A stretch of DNA of 64,000 nucleotides from Lentinula raphanica (Eukaryota > Basidiomycota > Agaricomycetes > Agaricales > Omphalotaceae). The stretch is taken from contig JANVFP010000032.1 of the NCBI GenBank assembly GCA_027919835.1, positions 372,001 through 436,000 of the forward strand, given 5' to 3'. A program made the position numbers and the translations under genes. The notes under the pieces are model-generated. The model was not told where the DNA came from. It worked only from the letters and a program-made list of their open reading frames with translations, and made no database searches. Below, in pieces: positions 12,145-24,353 of this stretch; position 1 is the stretch's first letter; the number at the start of each line of letters is the position of its first letter.

Positions 12145-14760
12145 ATGGCCCCATCGTTGAAGGATAAACTTGCGCTCATTCGTGCAGAAATGTCTCTGCA
12201 AGAGACTGAAGACTCTTGGGAGAAAGTTTGCAAGAGTATCGTCTCTTTCGCAGAGTTCATTCGTGGCTCTTCAGGGAATCATCCTCAGGAGATTATCACC
12301 ACCGCCCGCGAATTGCACAGACCAATCACTAGTGCTATGAAATCTGAAAGGACAAGGCTCTCTGGACCAGCCATTGATCTTGTATCAACCATGGCATCCG
12401 AGCTGGGAACAGATTTCGAACCCCTTCTCCATCTCTTCTTTCCAACTCTATTGCTGCTCTGTGCCCGTACCAGCAAAGTCGTCATCAATCGTGCACGGAG
12501 CTGTATCATCTCTCTCATTGAGACTACCCAGCTACTTTCTATCATTCCTTATTTCATCCAGTCTATTCGCGACAAATCTGTTTCTCTCAGAACCGTCACA
12601 GCAGAAGGCACGTTGGCCTGCTTGAACTCTTTCAACCCTCCTGATCTGGCCAAGGAGGAAAGGACGAAGGAGATAGAAGCATTAATTAAGGTGTCTATCA
12701 GGGATGCCAATGCCGAAGTTAGGAAGATTGGAAAGCAAATTTATCTGGCATACGAACTATTGCTTCCGGCTAAAGCAGAGAGGTTAGTTGGGACACGTAT
12801 TTCACTGTCAGACTTGATTATCTGATCAAACGTGAATAGCTTTGCCGCCCCGTTGACACCGACAAGCAAGAAGTATCTTGGGTTAGGCTCGCGACCGCAC
12901 TCTGCGTTAGAGCTTGGCGGTCACTCACGTCTCCCACCTCAGATGGCGTCCTCTTCTTCGCGTGGTGCAGACATCAAAATGCAACCAAAACAACTTCTTA
13001 AAAAGAAATCGTCGCCTCATCTCCCCACCAGTACACATGCACCGACTTCTCGCCCTCGACCTATCTCTGACATGCAACTCACCACGACTCACTCTACCCA
13101 TGGATTAAGACCTAACAGTGCTATGGATGCACCTGTGCGACCCACGAGGGAGAATAGACCTCGAGCACATTCTCCCCCGCATGCGCCCGTGAGGCCACTC
13201 TTATCCCGCTCTGAGTCGGCCGCGACTAGTGCCGGGCATCTCCGCTCTAACTCATCAAATCTACTTGCCCTCAGCACTTCTTCTAAACCAACAACTGTTG
13301 CTGCTCCACAACGGATCCTCGTGACCAGCCCTCCAGATGTACCTCCTCCTACTAAAAACAACCGTAGTGGACCGATACGTGTTGACCCCAGAGCTGGACG
13401 CGATCCTACAGGCTACCCTAAACCGAACAAAGTTACCTCGAGTGAGTCCACAACCCATGGCGGAGGCGAGTCGAACAGAGCGAGACCAGAGGAATCGCTT
13501 AACAACTCGAAAGAGTCCAGCCTGCGCTCAACTAAGCCACTCAACCCGCCTCAGAAGTCGCAGGCGCCTCACTCAAAGGACGTCGTTAAGAAGGATCCAA
13601 CCACTCAAACAACTGCCGTGACTTCAGAGGACAAGAAACTCCCTCACTATGCACAACCCGTAGCTTCATCCCGCGCTCGGACAGTATCTGCGTTAACGTC
13701 TTCCAATGCAACGACGCGTCCTACTGCATCGCGTACACGAACTATTCCCACTTCAACATCTACCGATAATCTTCGTGGAGCCAAAAACCCTGCTGCCCGA
13801 GCGCGGACTATCTCGAGTTCAGCCGCGTCTAGTTCCGCAGCCGCAGTCGCTGTTGCTCGTGCCTCCAACACACAATCATCTACTTTTACGGACATTAATC
13901 GTTTAGGGACCTCCTCTAAAGCTTCAAAGCCCACATGGGGAAGTTCTCGCTCGGTCGCCCCGGTCAATAGCAAACGGGCTGCGAAAAGCGATCCTAGTAA
14001 AGCAAGTGCCTCGATCACGAAGAAGAACGAAAAGCAGAAGCGACCTTCGGTAGTCCATGAAGAACTAGATGAAATCTTAGTCACTCCCCAGGGCGGTGCA
14101 GATTCCCGAGAGGAAATATCACAGAATGAGGAACATGATGAAGGGACGGGTCATTCATCTGAATCCCCCACCCGAGCAAATGAGAACATGAAGTCTTCCA
14201 CCGAGGAAGAAACTGAAGAAGTGGTCACTTCAGAAGAACTTCACCAGATTGAATCATCTCTGGCTGTCCAGGAAACAGAGGCCTCCGCGGAATGCGTCGC
14301 CACTCAATCAGATGGAAAGGACAGAAGTCTAAGGACCAACTTCGAACACAATACCAGCCAGATGGAAAGCTCCTCCAAAGTTGTATCTCCTACGGACGAC
14401 ACGCCGGTCGAGGTCAAAATCCTGTCGAATACGCCGTCACTTCCAAAGACTCCGGTTCAACGCCTGTCGCATCAAAGCGTGGAACAGAACAATCTTTTCG
14501 TTCAAGTGGAGGCCACACCAATTTCGGCACTGCTTACTTCTATCCAGCGTGGCTTTTTATACACGCCCGCGACACCTCTGTCTCCCCCTGACTCTTATCT
14601 TCCCAAAGAAAGTGATGGTGTTATTATGCCTTTCCCTTTATTCTCAAACCAGACTGCTCAGGTAAAGCATGCAGGGAGTAATGAACTCCATGAGCACAGT
14701 GATTCTTTAGATTGTAAAACGAGGCCGGCTTTGGAAACAGTGGACATGAATTGGTCATGA
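12145..14760 (+). CDS. CLASP-family protein with a TOG domain and long disordered tail
   Basis: Two exons, 12145-12782 and 12840-14760, encode 852 aa. Residues ~1-215 form helical HEAT-type repeats of the CLASP N-terminal (TOG) fold, with LSGPAIDLVSTMASELGTDF, FFPTLLLLCARTSKVVINRA and IKVSIRDANAEVRKIGKQIY. CLASP/Stu1/Cls1 proteins bind tubulin and promote microtubule rescue. The remaining ~630 residues are Ser/Thr/Pro-rich with many SRP and TSRA-type basic patches (likely microtubule binding), then an acidic Glu-rich part. The ATG at 12145 (CAACATGGCC) is preferred over one 12 codons upstream because the context is better and the family usually starts at such a helix. It lacks the further TOG and C-terminal domains of longer CLASPs. 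It converges on SEC26. Confidence 0.85.
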
Positions 14761-14898
14761 CCGGTTGAGCACTCCTTGGGTCAGGTATCATATATTAGTG
14801 ATGTTAAATTTTACTACTATACACAATACACAGTACCGCTTTCTACTACATGAGGTTGTGCAGGAAAGACTGTAAGAGAATGATATTGAGCTTGAACA

Positions 14899-17800
14899 TT
14901 ATGCTGCTGATGGTTTGTTATCTTTTTGAGCTATATGGTATGCTTGAGGAAATTAATGACTGATACAAGTGAGATACATACCCATTGTGATTCTATCACC
15001 TAATGACAACGCTATACCTTGAGTTTTACTGCGAATCCTGATGTGACCGGTAACTGTTCCAGTCTCTGTTCGTTCGATGCTCAGATTCGCTAATGCATCT
15101 TCACCTATGGAAAATCAAAGCACGTATGTGTGACGATCGACAAACATGAAACTTAGGAGTACGCACCGAAAAGACTTCTCGCATACATGTTTGCAGACAA
15201 GAAATCACAATCTCCTGAGAGGGCGCCTTCTGGTGTCAAACAAGACATGTTTGTGGATTTCATAACATGTTTGAGGTACTCCCGTGGATCGCTGGAAGTT
15301 TGTGAGGGTTAGCTGTCAGAAATAAACTGTTGAGATATAACTCACGAAACGGTACTGTGAACATTGACACGGTTTTCCCACTCAAATTCTGTCCACATAC
15401 TACGGAACTATAAGACAGACAAATTAGGAACAAATGAATGTCAGATCCATATGAATACTTACCTGCGCCTCATTACAATACGCCGGTTTTATGTAGTCCA
15501 TGATGTCGATATGGATATCATTCAGAATGACACAAGCTTCTGACATGTTAGGACCTTCCCAGAGGATACTACCAAATATGACACCAGTCTCGGTGGAAGA
15601 TACTTTGATTGTAGCTTTAATGCTTTGGAAGCCATGGGGTGCTATCGTATAAACCGAGGGCCGTTCAACAATCTTGAGATCACCAAGAGTGGCGAAATCT
15701 AAGCATAGATTTTGCAAGGTATTGGCTGTTTGGTTGACAAGGAGAACGTCTACATGATACAAGATGTATTAGTCACTGATATTGGATCCCGCAAAGACAG
15801 CTCACCTAGCATGATATCGAAACCATGCATTTTCACGTACGTTTCGACGTAGATGGGATCAGAAAAGCCCGTTAGTTGTGATATTCTGCTGAGATTGGAG
15901 ATGAAATCCTCGCGAATGTCTGCCGCTCCTGTCGCTCTGCCTAGATCCTCATCATACTGGCGAACATGTAAGTACAAAGAAGATGGGGTAGAGCATAGAA
16001 CCTTACATCAAGATCTTGATCTACAGCCTTCTTCGAGAACTGCCGGAAGCTTAAGAGATCATCAACTTGTACAGTAGATCCTTTGTGCGCCAATTCAGCA
16101 GCGCGCTTTTCAGCCGCGCGTTTCTAGACCTAGATGAGACTTATTCCCAGTAATGATATAGAACTATCTGACCTCTTGAGCTCCGATCATCCTTTCGAAA
16201 GCTTTCTTAGTATCTCTCAAAAATATCTCTTTGACGATTGCCTCATCGTCATCAGTGTCGACTTTGGTCTTTCCGGTAAGGTCGCTCAAGGTTTGAATAC
16301 AGTTCATGATCCGTTCAGTAGAGTCTTCATCAATTTGCACTACAGGAGCACCTGGGGCAGGGGAAGACTTGGCATGTCCTACACGTATGATAGATGTCAT
16401 GATGAGCATTGCCTTGAGCAGGTGTTAGCTATAACATGTCACGAGCATAAGTCTGGTCATACCTGAGCCCGTAACGCGTTCATAATGGATTGCTGAGGGC
16501 AGAGAACCTCAAATCGCAGCACCAATTTTGTCAAAGTCACTGCGAGAACAGTCCCTGTGAAGAAGTCACCCCCAAGGATCAAGGCTATTCGAGACGTTAG
16601 GTATCTAGGAGAGTCAAATGATGTGTCAATACGCACTACGAAGCGGCGGTCGAGCCTTCCCAATTTGGGAATCAGAGGAAGTTGTAGTGTTATATGCAGT
16701 TTCTGTCGCATATGTACCATCTGCAAGCACTTTAGGCTTTCCCCCTCCAGCCTCTTTATGTATTGCCACATCGTCCAGATTGGTCTCCTCTTGCGCGGAA
16801 TCAACATAGATTGGGATGTCCCCAAGGCAGGTCCGTATACCTTCTATGCATTGTTTGATGGCTTCTGCTGCTTCGTTGGTAGAGGAATAGGAGTCTTGGG
16901 CACCCACGAATTCGCCTAGAATCCAGAGCACCCCTCGGAAGACTTTCCCAGACCTGATATCATAGAGGGTAGCAACGAGGCGATCGAATATACCGGGGCG
17001 CAAACGAGGAAACTTGTCAACGACTTCTCGAATGAAAGCGATGACATCTAAAGCGGTGGAAGTTGTAACAGCATTTGAATCTACGGGGAACTCAGCAAGG
17101 ATTCGTAGATGGATAAATGTCGTTCTTACTCGACGAGGCGCCGACAGAGTCACCCAGGAATTCCATCAAAGCTAGAACGACGCTAGCAGCCACTTCGGAA
17201 AATTTGATAGCGGTAACATGTATGGATTGAATAAGGAGCTGGCGATATTCGGATGCCTGTCATGAAGTATCATTGGCGACGGCAACGAAATTTGCGCGAA
17301 ATCATGTGTACCTTATCAAACTCTGCAGCCTTTTCCTGTGTCCTGAGCAATTGCTTTTTGAGGAACTGGACTACCTCCTCAACATTTCGACTGGATGTCA
17401 TACTAAGAACGATATTCATAGCTTTTCGGCGCACATCCATATCTGAGCTGCAAAGACATCAGGATATCATTGAGGGAGAAAGTCTTGTGGTGTGACATAC
17501 TTTCCAAGAATTTGAAGAACGTCCATGATGAGACCGTCAAGGATATGTTCATGTTTTGAACGGAGGGTCTCAAGTCGATCAAGAACAATAAGCTTGACGT
17601 TGTTGTCCGATTCTTTGACGATCAGGGAAATAAGCGTCGAAGCAGAAGCTTCAATGAAAGGGTGTTTTCAGATGTGGGAGCGTGTGTCGAAGAATAAGGA
17701 CACACCTTTCACAGCAGCAGGGTTCTGAGTGAGCAACGTCAATGTAGTGGCTGCCTCGTATTTCACGGCATGCGAGGAAACATTGAGCAGATCGAAGATG

Positions 17801-18717
17801 AGTCTGATGAAGCGCGCCCGGTGGGTTGAATCACTTTTACAGTCCAACCTCACGACCTCGATAACGCTCATCTGCAATCCTTCCTCCAACGTAGGTATGC
17901 TATCCTGGTTCCCCAAAACCCAGTCAACGGCTTTGGGGAGGTCGCAATGAGCGAGGAAAATGAACGCATTCCGTTTGCAGGTAGAGTCAGTTTCAGCGGC
18001 AAGGAAGGTGCTCATGAGTTCTGATGCATCCGGAATGAGATGCTCGAATTCACGATAGATGGAAAAGAGGGCGAATACTGCATTTTTGCGCACGTATGAA
18101 TGTCTGTGTTCGAGGCATGCCCGACACGTTGGAATGAGAGGTTCAAGTAACTCGTTCTCGTTGGCAATCTTCTGTAAGAAACGCAAAGTAGCTCCACGGA
18201 TATACTCATTGGGATGTTGCTAGTGAAAACGATATCATGAATATAACTATTGTGGGATGCTGGAAGTTACGCACTAAGTCATTTCGTATAGCATTTCTAA
18301 GGGTTTTGGTTCTCGGTCAGTATTTTACCACTCAGCATACAGAGAACGCACACAACGAGAATCATTTCCTGCTTCAATTTTCCATTCTCGTCGTACTTCG
18401 GGCAAACTTCCCAGTAGAAATGTAAAAGCTTTTTCAGTTGCTTGTTGCGAGAAGGCATCACGAATTGGATAATGGGCATCATGAGTGAAGGCTGCAAGAA
18501 GACATGTGTTTCAATCAGGAGACACGAGCAATGTTATAGAAAGGTATGAGCGTACCTGTGGATTTCCATTGATGGTCGAAACTACAATTTTGCGGAGTGC
18601 CTCCAGTTTTACATCGTCAGAGCCTTTTTCCAAAGAAGTTCTGAGCTCAGAAGCAGATGGATACTCCGCATTGGATTCGAATATCATCGTATAGCATGGT
18701 TGTTCAGCAGTTGCCAT
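14899..18717 (-). CDS. SEC26: Coatomer beta subunit (beta-COP)
   Basis: Seventeen exons: 18717-18556, 18491-18352, 18296-18275, 18219-17706, 17648-17501, 17447-17312, 17256-17130, 17080-16637, 16584-16463, 16412-16173, 16123-16007, 15956-15806, 15749-15463, 15407-15346, 15291-15167, 15104-14982 and 14906-14899 (975 aa). Beta-COP is a core subunit of the COPI coat on Golgi-derived vesicles. Family signatures are [15 protein letters not shown] at the start, [51 protein letters not shown] and [20 protein letters not shown], then an appendage region ending [11 protein letters not shown]. Exon 3 is 22 nt and the last exon only 8 nt (two residues and the stop). An in-frame ATG at 18873 would add 52 residues not expected in this family, so 18717 is used. 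Confidence 0.95.
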
Positions 18718-19701
18718 TGGAGATAGGTCGAATTCGAAGTTGGTCGAAGTAAATGAGAAACAACAAGCGTGAAGATGTAAGGCACTGGGATATTGAAATT
18801 CGCCACAACGTCCCGCGCGTCGAAGCACGTGGCCAGTCGGGCGCTTATTCGACTTGGAGAAGTTTTCGTCCATTAAACACTAGAACGGCCGCCTCGAGGC
18901 GGCTGAGCCCTTGCTTGAGCTCTGAGAGATGACAAGGACTTGATACCGATGGATATTTCAGAAGGCAGTTGACTCCAGAGCTTGAGCTGGAGCGGTCTCA
19001 GTCTTACTATTAGTGCACACTGCATGAGGATACTTATCTTATCTCTAGATCATTCAGCGCTTGTCCTTATCATGATTACACATTTGTTTGTTCCCGATGT
19101 TTACGGAAAACAACCGGCGCCTATGAATTATACACCCCCAAGAGCCCTTGACAAGCAAGGGAATTTGTTAAATTGTTTCTCTGAGTCATCACGTGGCACA
19201 ACACGCAATGCAAATCTATAGCGTTCCGAATGGTGAAAAAATAAAATCACCGCGCACACAACTTTTCTCGCGTGCACTTCAATTAGCTTCAATTTCTGCA
19301 GTGGCCAATTTGGGAAGGTCGAGTCCTTGCTTGAGGTCACATAACTGCAGTCTCAAATGGTCTCATACTTGTGAAAGTGGGCCATTGCACAGCATGGCAT
19401 ATACAAGTCTGAGATCAGTCAAGAGGAATGCACTCGCTGGTGAATCACATAAGTGATGTTGGCAGTCTGCCATGATGTTTGCAATGAACTCGACAAACCT
19501 TACTGGCTCACTGCGGCTGAGATGTTTCTCCCTCGTTCAGACCAAACTCAACCACTGCGACGTGCAAACCATCTGCTGATTTACATCCCAGAATAAACAA
19601 AGATAGCAAGAGAGACTGTATGCATTCACCTAAAACTCGAACGTCCGATGGCTGACATTGAGTCCACATCAGCAAAAATGTTCTGTGCTCAGGGCTACCC
19701 A
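18718..19701. other. Intergenic stretch, promoter side of SEC26; boundary of gene-dense block
   Basis: About 1 kb with no convincing coding region on either strand; short frames here lack family signatures and splice partners. It should hold the SEC26 promoter. Base composition becomes AT-rich toward 19.7 kb, where the repeats begin. Confidence 0.5.
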
Positions 19702-20772
19702 ACATAGATCTCAAAGAACTTCAGGCTGCCTGGGGTCTCTAAAGTCTTTGGTGTCTTTGGTGTCTTCTGAGACACCCCCCAAAACTTAAAGCCTTCAGAG
19801 TTCCTTGCATGTCTTTTAAAATCTCTGAATATTTTCAGATATCTTTAAAAATCTTTGAATATCTTTAGGAATCTTTGAATATCTCTGAGAATCTTTGAAA
19901 ATCTTTGAGAAATATTTAGTTATCTTTCAAAGATTTTCCAGATTCTTTAATGAGTTCAAATGATTCAAAAAGTTATTCAATCACTTTTACTTCATTATAT
20001 GATACTCTATCTAATGCTCTTATATTGACTGTATCTACTAACACTCATATATTATGATATACCGTATTTGAACTTGATAACTATTAATTTTGGAACACAT
20101 TCTGATTATATGTATTATAATATATCATTACAACTATTATATATGTGTAATGTTAATAAATATAATAGATAACAATATATATAGTATATGTTATTATAGC
20201 TATATTCAGATTTTGACCTGGTGAAGTTCTTTTTGATTGTACACAGCCTAGTCTACGGTGGTAGGTCATGACCACCTATATTATTGACAACTGTGAGCTA
20301 TAATATTTTGACTGATATCTACACTGTATTACTACACTATACTATCTTCTAGATGTTAAAATGCAATAGTATCTTATTTCATATTCAATATCTTAAATTT
20401 CAAATTTTTGAAAACACTCAAAGTCTACAGAGAAGCTCAAATATCTTTCAAAGATATTCAGAGAACATGAAAAATCTCAAGAAATCTTCAGGATATTGGA
20501 AAAAACCTAGGCAGCTCAGGGTATCCAAGTGCTCTAGAGTATCTGAGGAGCTCAGGTTATTCCCAAAAACCTAGAGCATTTTAGAGATCTCTGAGTTACC
20601 TTTGAAGAACCCAGAAACAATTCTAAAGAATTTCAAGGAAACCAAATTTTAAGTTTTTTTCCCAAAGAATTCTGAGAATCTAGATACTTTAAACTATTTG
20701 AGAGACTTTAGACTTTTGGAGAAATCTCTGGTGTCTTTGAAAGACCTCTGGTCAGGGGTATTTTTCCTGATG
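19702..20772. mobile_element. Long member (~1 kb) of the CATCAG-ended palindromic family (copy C8)
   Basis: The right end reads TTTTTCCTGATG at 20772, and a subterminal GAGACACCCCCC block lies at about 19770 on the left. The flanks consist of repeated CTTTGAATATCTTT-like words and the centre is AT-rich. A segment near 20213-20260 (TTTTTGATTGTACA) is shared with copy C7 at 50.4 kb. The left terminus is not clear, so the start is approximate. No coding potential is seen. Confidence 0.55.
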
Positions 20773-20879
20773 CAGCTCCGCCCAATTGCAAGCTTGCACA
20801 GATATGGCTCACGTTGAATTCAGAGATTTGATTAATATTGAGGAGCAGATATTCAACATTCAACATTTGAACAATGAAG

Positions 20880-21260
20880 AATAATGCCAAAAGTGCTCCT
20901 CAAGTGTGTATGATCAGCTAGAGCTAGAAGAGAAGGAAAGAGACAAAGTAGAGATTCGAGAAGGCAGAGGAAGAGAAGAAGCACCAGTTGGAAAGAGAAG
21001 AGGAGGAGGAGAGGCAAAGGATTGAGAGAGAACAATCAGAGGAGTGTAGGGAGGAGCATATGATAGGAGATTGTGTCTGGAGGAGAAGGATCAACAGATT
21101 CAGGACTTACAGTAACAGTTGGAGAGGGAACAGAAACGAAAAAGAATCGAAGCCAATGAATACAACAAAATGAGAGAAAGACTTGAAGGGAAATTGCAAG
21201 AGTATGTAGCCACGTCAAACTCATACATTGAAAGCCTGCCCGTCTTGTAACCACTGTGAA
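20880..21260 (+). pseudogene. Degenerate Glu/Lys/Arg-rich coiled-coil coding remnant
   Basis: Plus-strand reading in changing frames gives Glu/Arg-rich heptad-like sequence (REEEERQRIEREQSEECREE, then MRERLEGKLQEYVATSNSY) before a stop at about 21250. The composition suggests a coiled coil. Similar charged remnants occur at 42.9 kb and 49.7 kb, so a mobile-element-associated protein is plausible, but no family is recognised. Confidence 0.35.
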
Positions 21261-21849
21261 CCGCATTGCACATACCTTCAATACCATTGGAGCCAACGAA
21301 GAACAATAATTCTACATGAAGAAGACCAAAGGTGTCATTGCCAATGATGCACAAGATGTGTTCTTGAACCTTGTTTCAATGGAGAATGTGTAACACATGT
21401 CTTCAAGTGTATCGCTGCTGTATTTGGAATCAAAGTGGACAATAAATATTCTTCCCCTGATGAGTACAGTACTCTAAACAACTGCGCTCGTTTGAAAGTC
21501 TACGAATGGGCAACAAATGACAGTTCTCGGGCTAGGAATTGCTCAAATCGTTGATCTCAGTGACTTCTCCAACCACCTGAACTTCGTAACTGCTGCGTCT
21601 GATATATCTTGATTTTCTGACATTTGATTTTGAGATCCCACTGGCAGGTGCTGCCAATGGATAATGATTATGTTTGTGAAGAAGTGAGGTCGAGGAAGGG
21701 TCTGCAGATGATTGTTGTTGGGTTGCTCCATTGTCGAGGTTCATGCATTGTGCTTCTTTAATCTGTTTCTGTCTGATGAAACCTACACATCATTCCCCTC
21801 CCTGACATCTTTCCACCAATTTTTTTGTTGTCAGGTTCACATCACAGAT

Positions 21850-22450
21850 GTTAGATGTGCGAATGAGGAATTTGAGCATGTATAGAATTTGTGGGCAAGA
21901 AATGGTGCAGAGTTGAGTTTCGTGAGTAGGGGGTGGAGGACTCAAAGGTAAGTGTGCTGAAGCTGCAAAAAATTGTGATTAGAAAATTAAGTGGTATGAA
22001 ACATATTAGGAAACTGTACCAATTCACTGTCGCTGTCCAAGTCAGCCAATTCATGCAAGAAAATATCAATGAGAACACATAAATCATTGGTGTAAATGTA
22101 CTCTTCCAAGGTGCTTTTATTGATAAAAAAGAGACAATAGCTTGAGCATGAGGAATTGCATCTTCTGGTGTGCGCTCTATGGTCCACAGCAACAAGAAGG
22201 GATGATTGACCGGAGCGTGTTCTTGGTGGTGAAGATAGGCTAGAGAGTCTGATTCATTATCTGTTTCCTCTGTCTGTCTCCCAGCCTTCGACTTTGTCAA
22301 CTTCTGGTTGGTCATTTCTATCATCAACCCCTGGTGAAGCAAATCAATGAGAACTCCATTTACCGTTCAAGTTTCAAGCTTCGCACCACAATCCTGTTCT
22401 TGATGATCTTCCCACTCCTAATATCAATAAATCATCCTCATCCACGTGTA
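21850..22450 (-). pseudogene. Fragment resembling Dip1/Ldb17 (SPIN90) actin regulator
   Basis: Minus-strand exon 22145-22018 encodes LEEYIYTNDLCVLIDIFLHE followed by LADLDSDSEL. A GT-AG intron then leads to an exon reading HTYL, stop, VLHPLLTK. This matches the conserved leucine-rich block of fungal Ldb17/Dip1, where an Arg is expected at the stop (CGA to TGA). Members activate Arp2/3 at endocytic actin patches. An upstream exon (22342-22150) carries LAYL...LLLWTIERTPEDAIPHAQ in the same direction. The rest of the gene is missing, so this looks like a captured or relict fragment inside repeat DNA. The family call rests on motif memory. Confidence 0.45.
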
Positions 22451-23263
22451 GTGAGTAGTGGTCAGCTAGAGTTGACCAAATATTGCACAATCTGAAAGTT
22501 GAGAATATCTGGACTGTTTGATGATGAAAAAGGCATGGACAAGAATCGAGATAGAGAGTGCAGATTAGAGCCTGACAAAGATGCTTTCATTGCTTTGCCA
22601 GTGCCAGTACAGTTGCTGGATAGTTTATGGTCAAAATCGGATGATGAGATTTTTGTACAAGTTTGGTTGGCTTCTTTGAGTGCTCTCATATAGTAGAATT
22701 TTTGATTTTCACTACTTTACATACACAGAAATGGATGGAAGACATTGATACTACATACTACATTGTATATGTCTCAGTTCAGCGCGTTGGAGATAGGCTT
22801 GCCTACTTGAGGAACAATGTAGAACTCACATTCTCAAATGTGAGAAATTAGCACTTTTATGACTAAAATATACATAGCAGTTTATGCAGTGTTATGCTTC
22901 AATCAAAAATAGCTAGTATGTATATTGCTGTATGAGCAGGAAGCTTCAAGTCTAAAGAGGATGCTCATAGGTGAGCATAAAGTAAAAACTTCTCGATGTG
23001 TGAGGTGTTGTTTGTCATTCGTTCATCATTTATCATTCAGCGTTCATCATTTGTCATTTGTCATTTGGCATGTTGTTGTTTGTCGTGTTGTCATTTGTCC
23101 TAGTGTCAAGTGTACTTCCACAACTAGTACCTACTACCAATCAATCCTTTTCTCTGGTTCTTCCGGAGTTGGGCTTGTCAAGAAGGAAAAGTTCAATGGA
23201 GTCACTCGGATGAGCAAAAAAAGCACAATATATAGTGGAAATCATGGCAATGAACTTCAGCGT
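22451..23263. other. Repeat-region spacer with ATTTGTC-type simple repeats
   Basis: No gene is recognised. Short complementary frames at 22462-22693 are not supported. At 23010-23100 there is a degenerate tandem tract of CATTTGTCATT and GTTCATC words. The stretch ends at element C5. Confidence 0.4.
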
Positions 23264-23550
23264 CATTAGGAAAAATATTTTTATCTTATCTCTAGAGTCC
23301 CCAGAGATACCCCCCAATTCCTAGGCTGCTGAGAGATTTTTGTGAACTTTGAAAGATCAAAAAACATCCTAGAGATCCTGAAAGATCCTGAGAGCATCTG
23401 AAAGCACCAGAAAGCACCAGAAAGTACCGAAAAGCACCCAGAGAATTTTTAGAAGCCTCAAAGAACTCAGATATTCTAGGCTCTCTGAGACTACCTAGGA
23501 GTTGGGGGGTATCTCTGGAGACTCTAGAGATGAGAATATTTTTCCTGATG
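23264..23550. mobile_element. CATCAG-ended palindromic element C5 (287 bp), target duplication GT
   Basis: It begins CATTAGGAAAAATATT and ends AATATTTTTCCTGATG, near-perfect inverted ends, and is flanked on both sides by GT (23262-23263 and 23551-23552). Inner inverted blocks GAGATACCCCCC and GGGGGGTATCTC lie ~40 nt from each end. It is non-coding, and its size and structure are those of a MITE. Confidence 0.8.
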
Positions 23551-24129
23551 GTCTTTGTTGGGGATGGATGATGATGGATGATATTGGGCAAAGATTTGAG
23601 AAACGAGATGCTGTTGATATTGCCAGTGGCACGTGGTCGAGTTGGCAAGAGTTGACAAGAGTTGTCAGTGTACTGGACTTGTAATACCTTTGACATGCCC
23701 AGAGATATCACAGGATACTGTGAAGCTTTTGTAAAAAGGTCCAATGAGTTATTGAGGAATGTTTGAAAAAACCTGTGATAACTTGGAGGGGGCTCCGGAA
23801 ATGGCTCCGGGGGGTGGTCATTCCTGTCATCACCTGTCACATGGGGCCTATATTTACTGTTTTGGGTAACTAATAATTATCCAGATATTAAATAAACAGT
23901 ACATTTTCAAAAAAACCCGAAAATTCATAAAAAATCTAAAAAATCCTAAAAAAGCCAGATTAGGTCAGAGCTAAGGCTCCAACCGTATAGTATACATATA
24001 CACCCAAGAGTGTATCTATACAGTATATAGTAGTATACTGTTTACATACTGTTTATAGTGTGTATTATACAGATGACACCTTTTTTGTCACGAGTTCAGC
24101 AGAACCATGCTTTTTTTGTGGTTTTACAG

Positions 24130-24353
24130 CATCAGCAAAATCACTCTGTCTCTGGAGTCTCCAGAGACACCCCCCAAATCCTAGAGAGATTTTATCACTT
24201 TCAGAGTGCTCAGAGAAAATTTAGCACCCTCAGAGATCTTCAAAGACATTCAAAGTACTCTCAGAGACTCCAAAGTACTTTTAGTACTCTCAGGCTGCTC
24301 AGGATTTGGGGGGTGTCTCTAGGGTCTCCAGGGATAGAGTGATTTTTCTGATG
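24130..24353. mobile_element. CATCAG-ended palindromic element A1 (224 bp), target duplication AG
   Basis: It starts CATCAGCAAAATCACTCT and ends AGAGTGATTTTTCTGATG; AG flanks both sides (24128-24129, 24354-24355). Inner blocks AGACACCCCCC and GGGGGGTGTCT mirror each other. It is inserted in the last coding exon of the hAT1 transposase; the host frame continues in register once it is removed. Confidence 0.85.

Noticed and set aside
14761..14898. Alternative beta-COP C-terminus continuing to a stop at 14817
   Set aside because: It arises only if the last donor is placed one base earlier; the GTATGT donor after ATGG gives a normal short end.
18511..18873. N-terminally extended beta-COP start at 18873
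   Set aside because: The extra 52 residues are not expected in this family, which begins a few residues before PCYTMIF; ATG 18717 fits.
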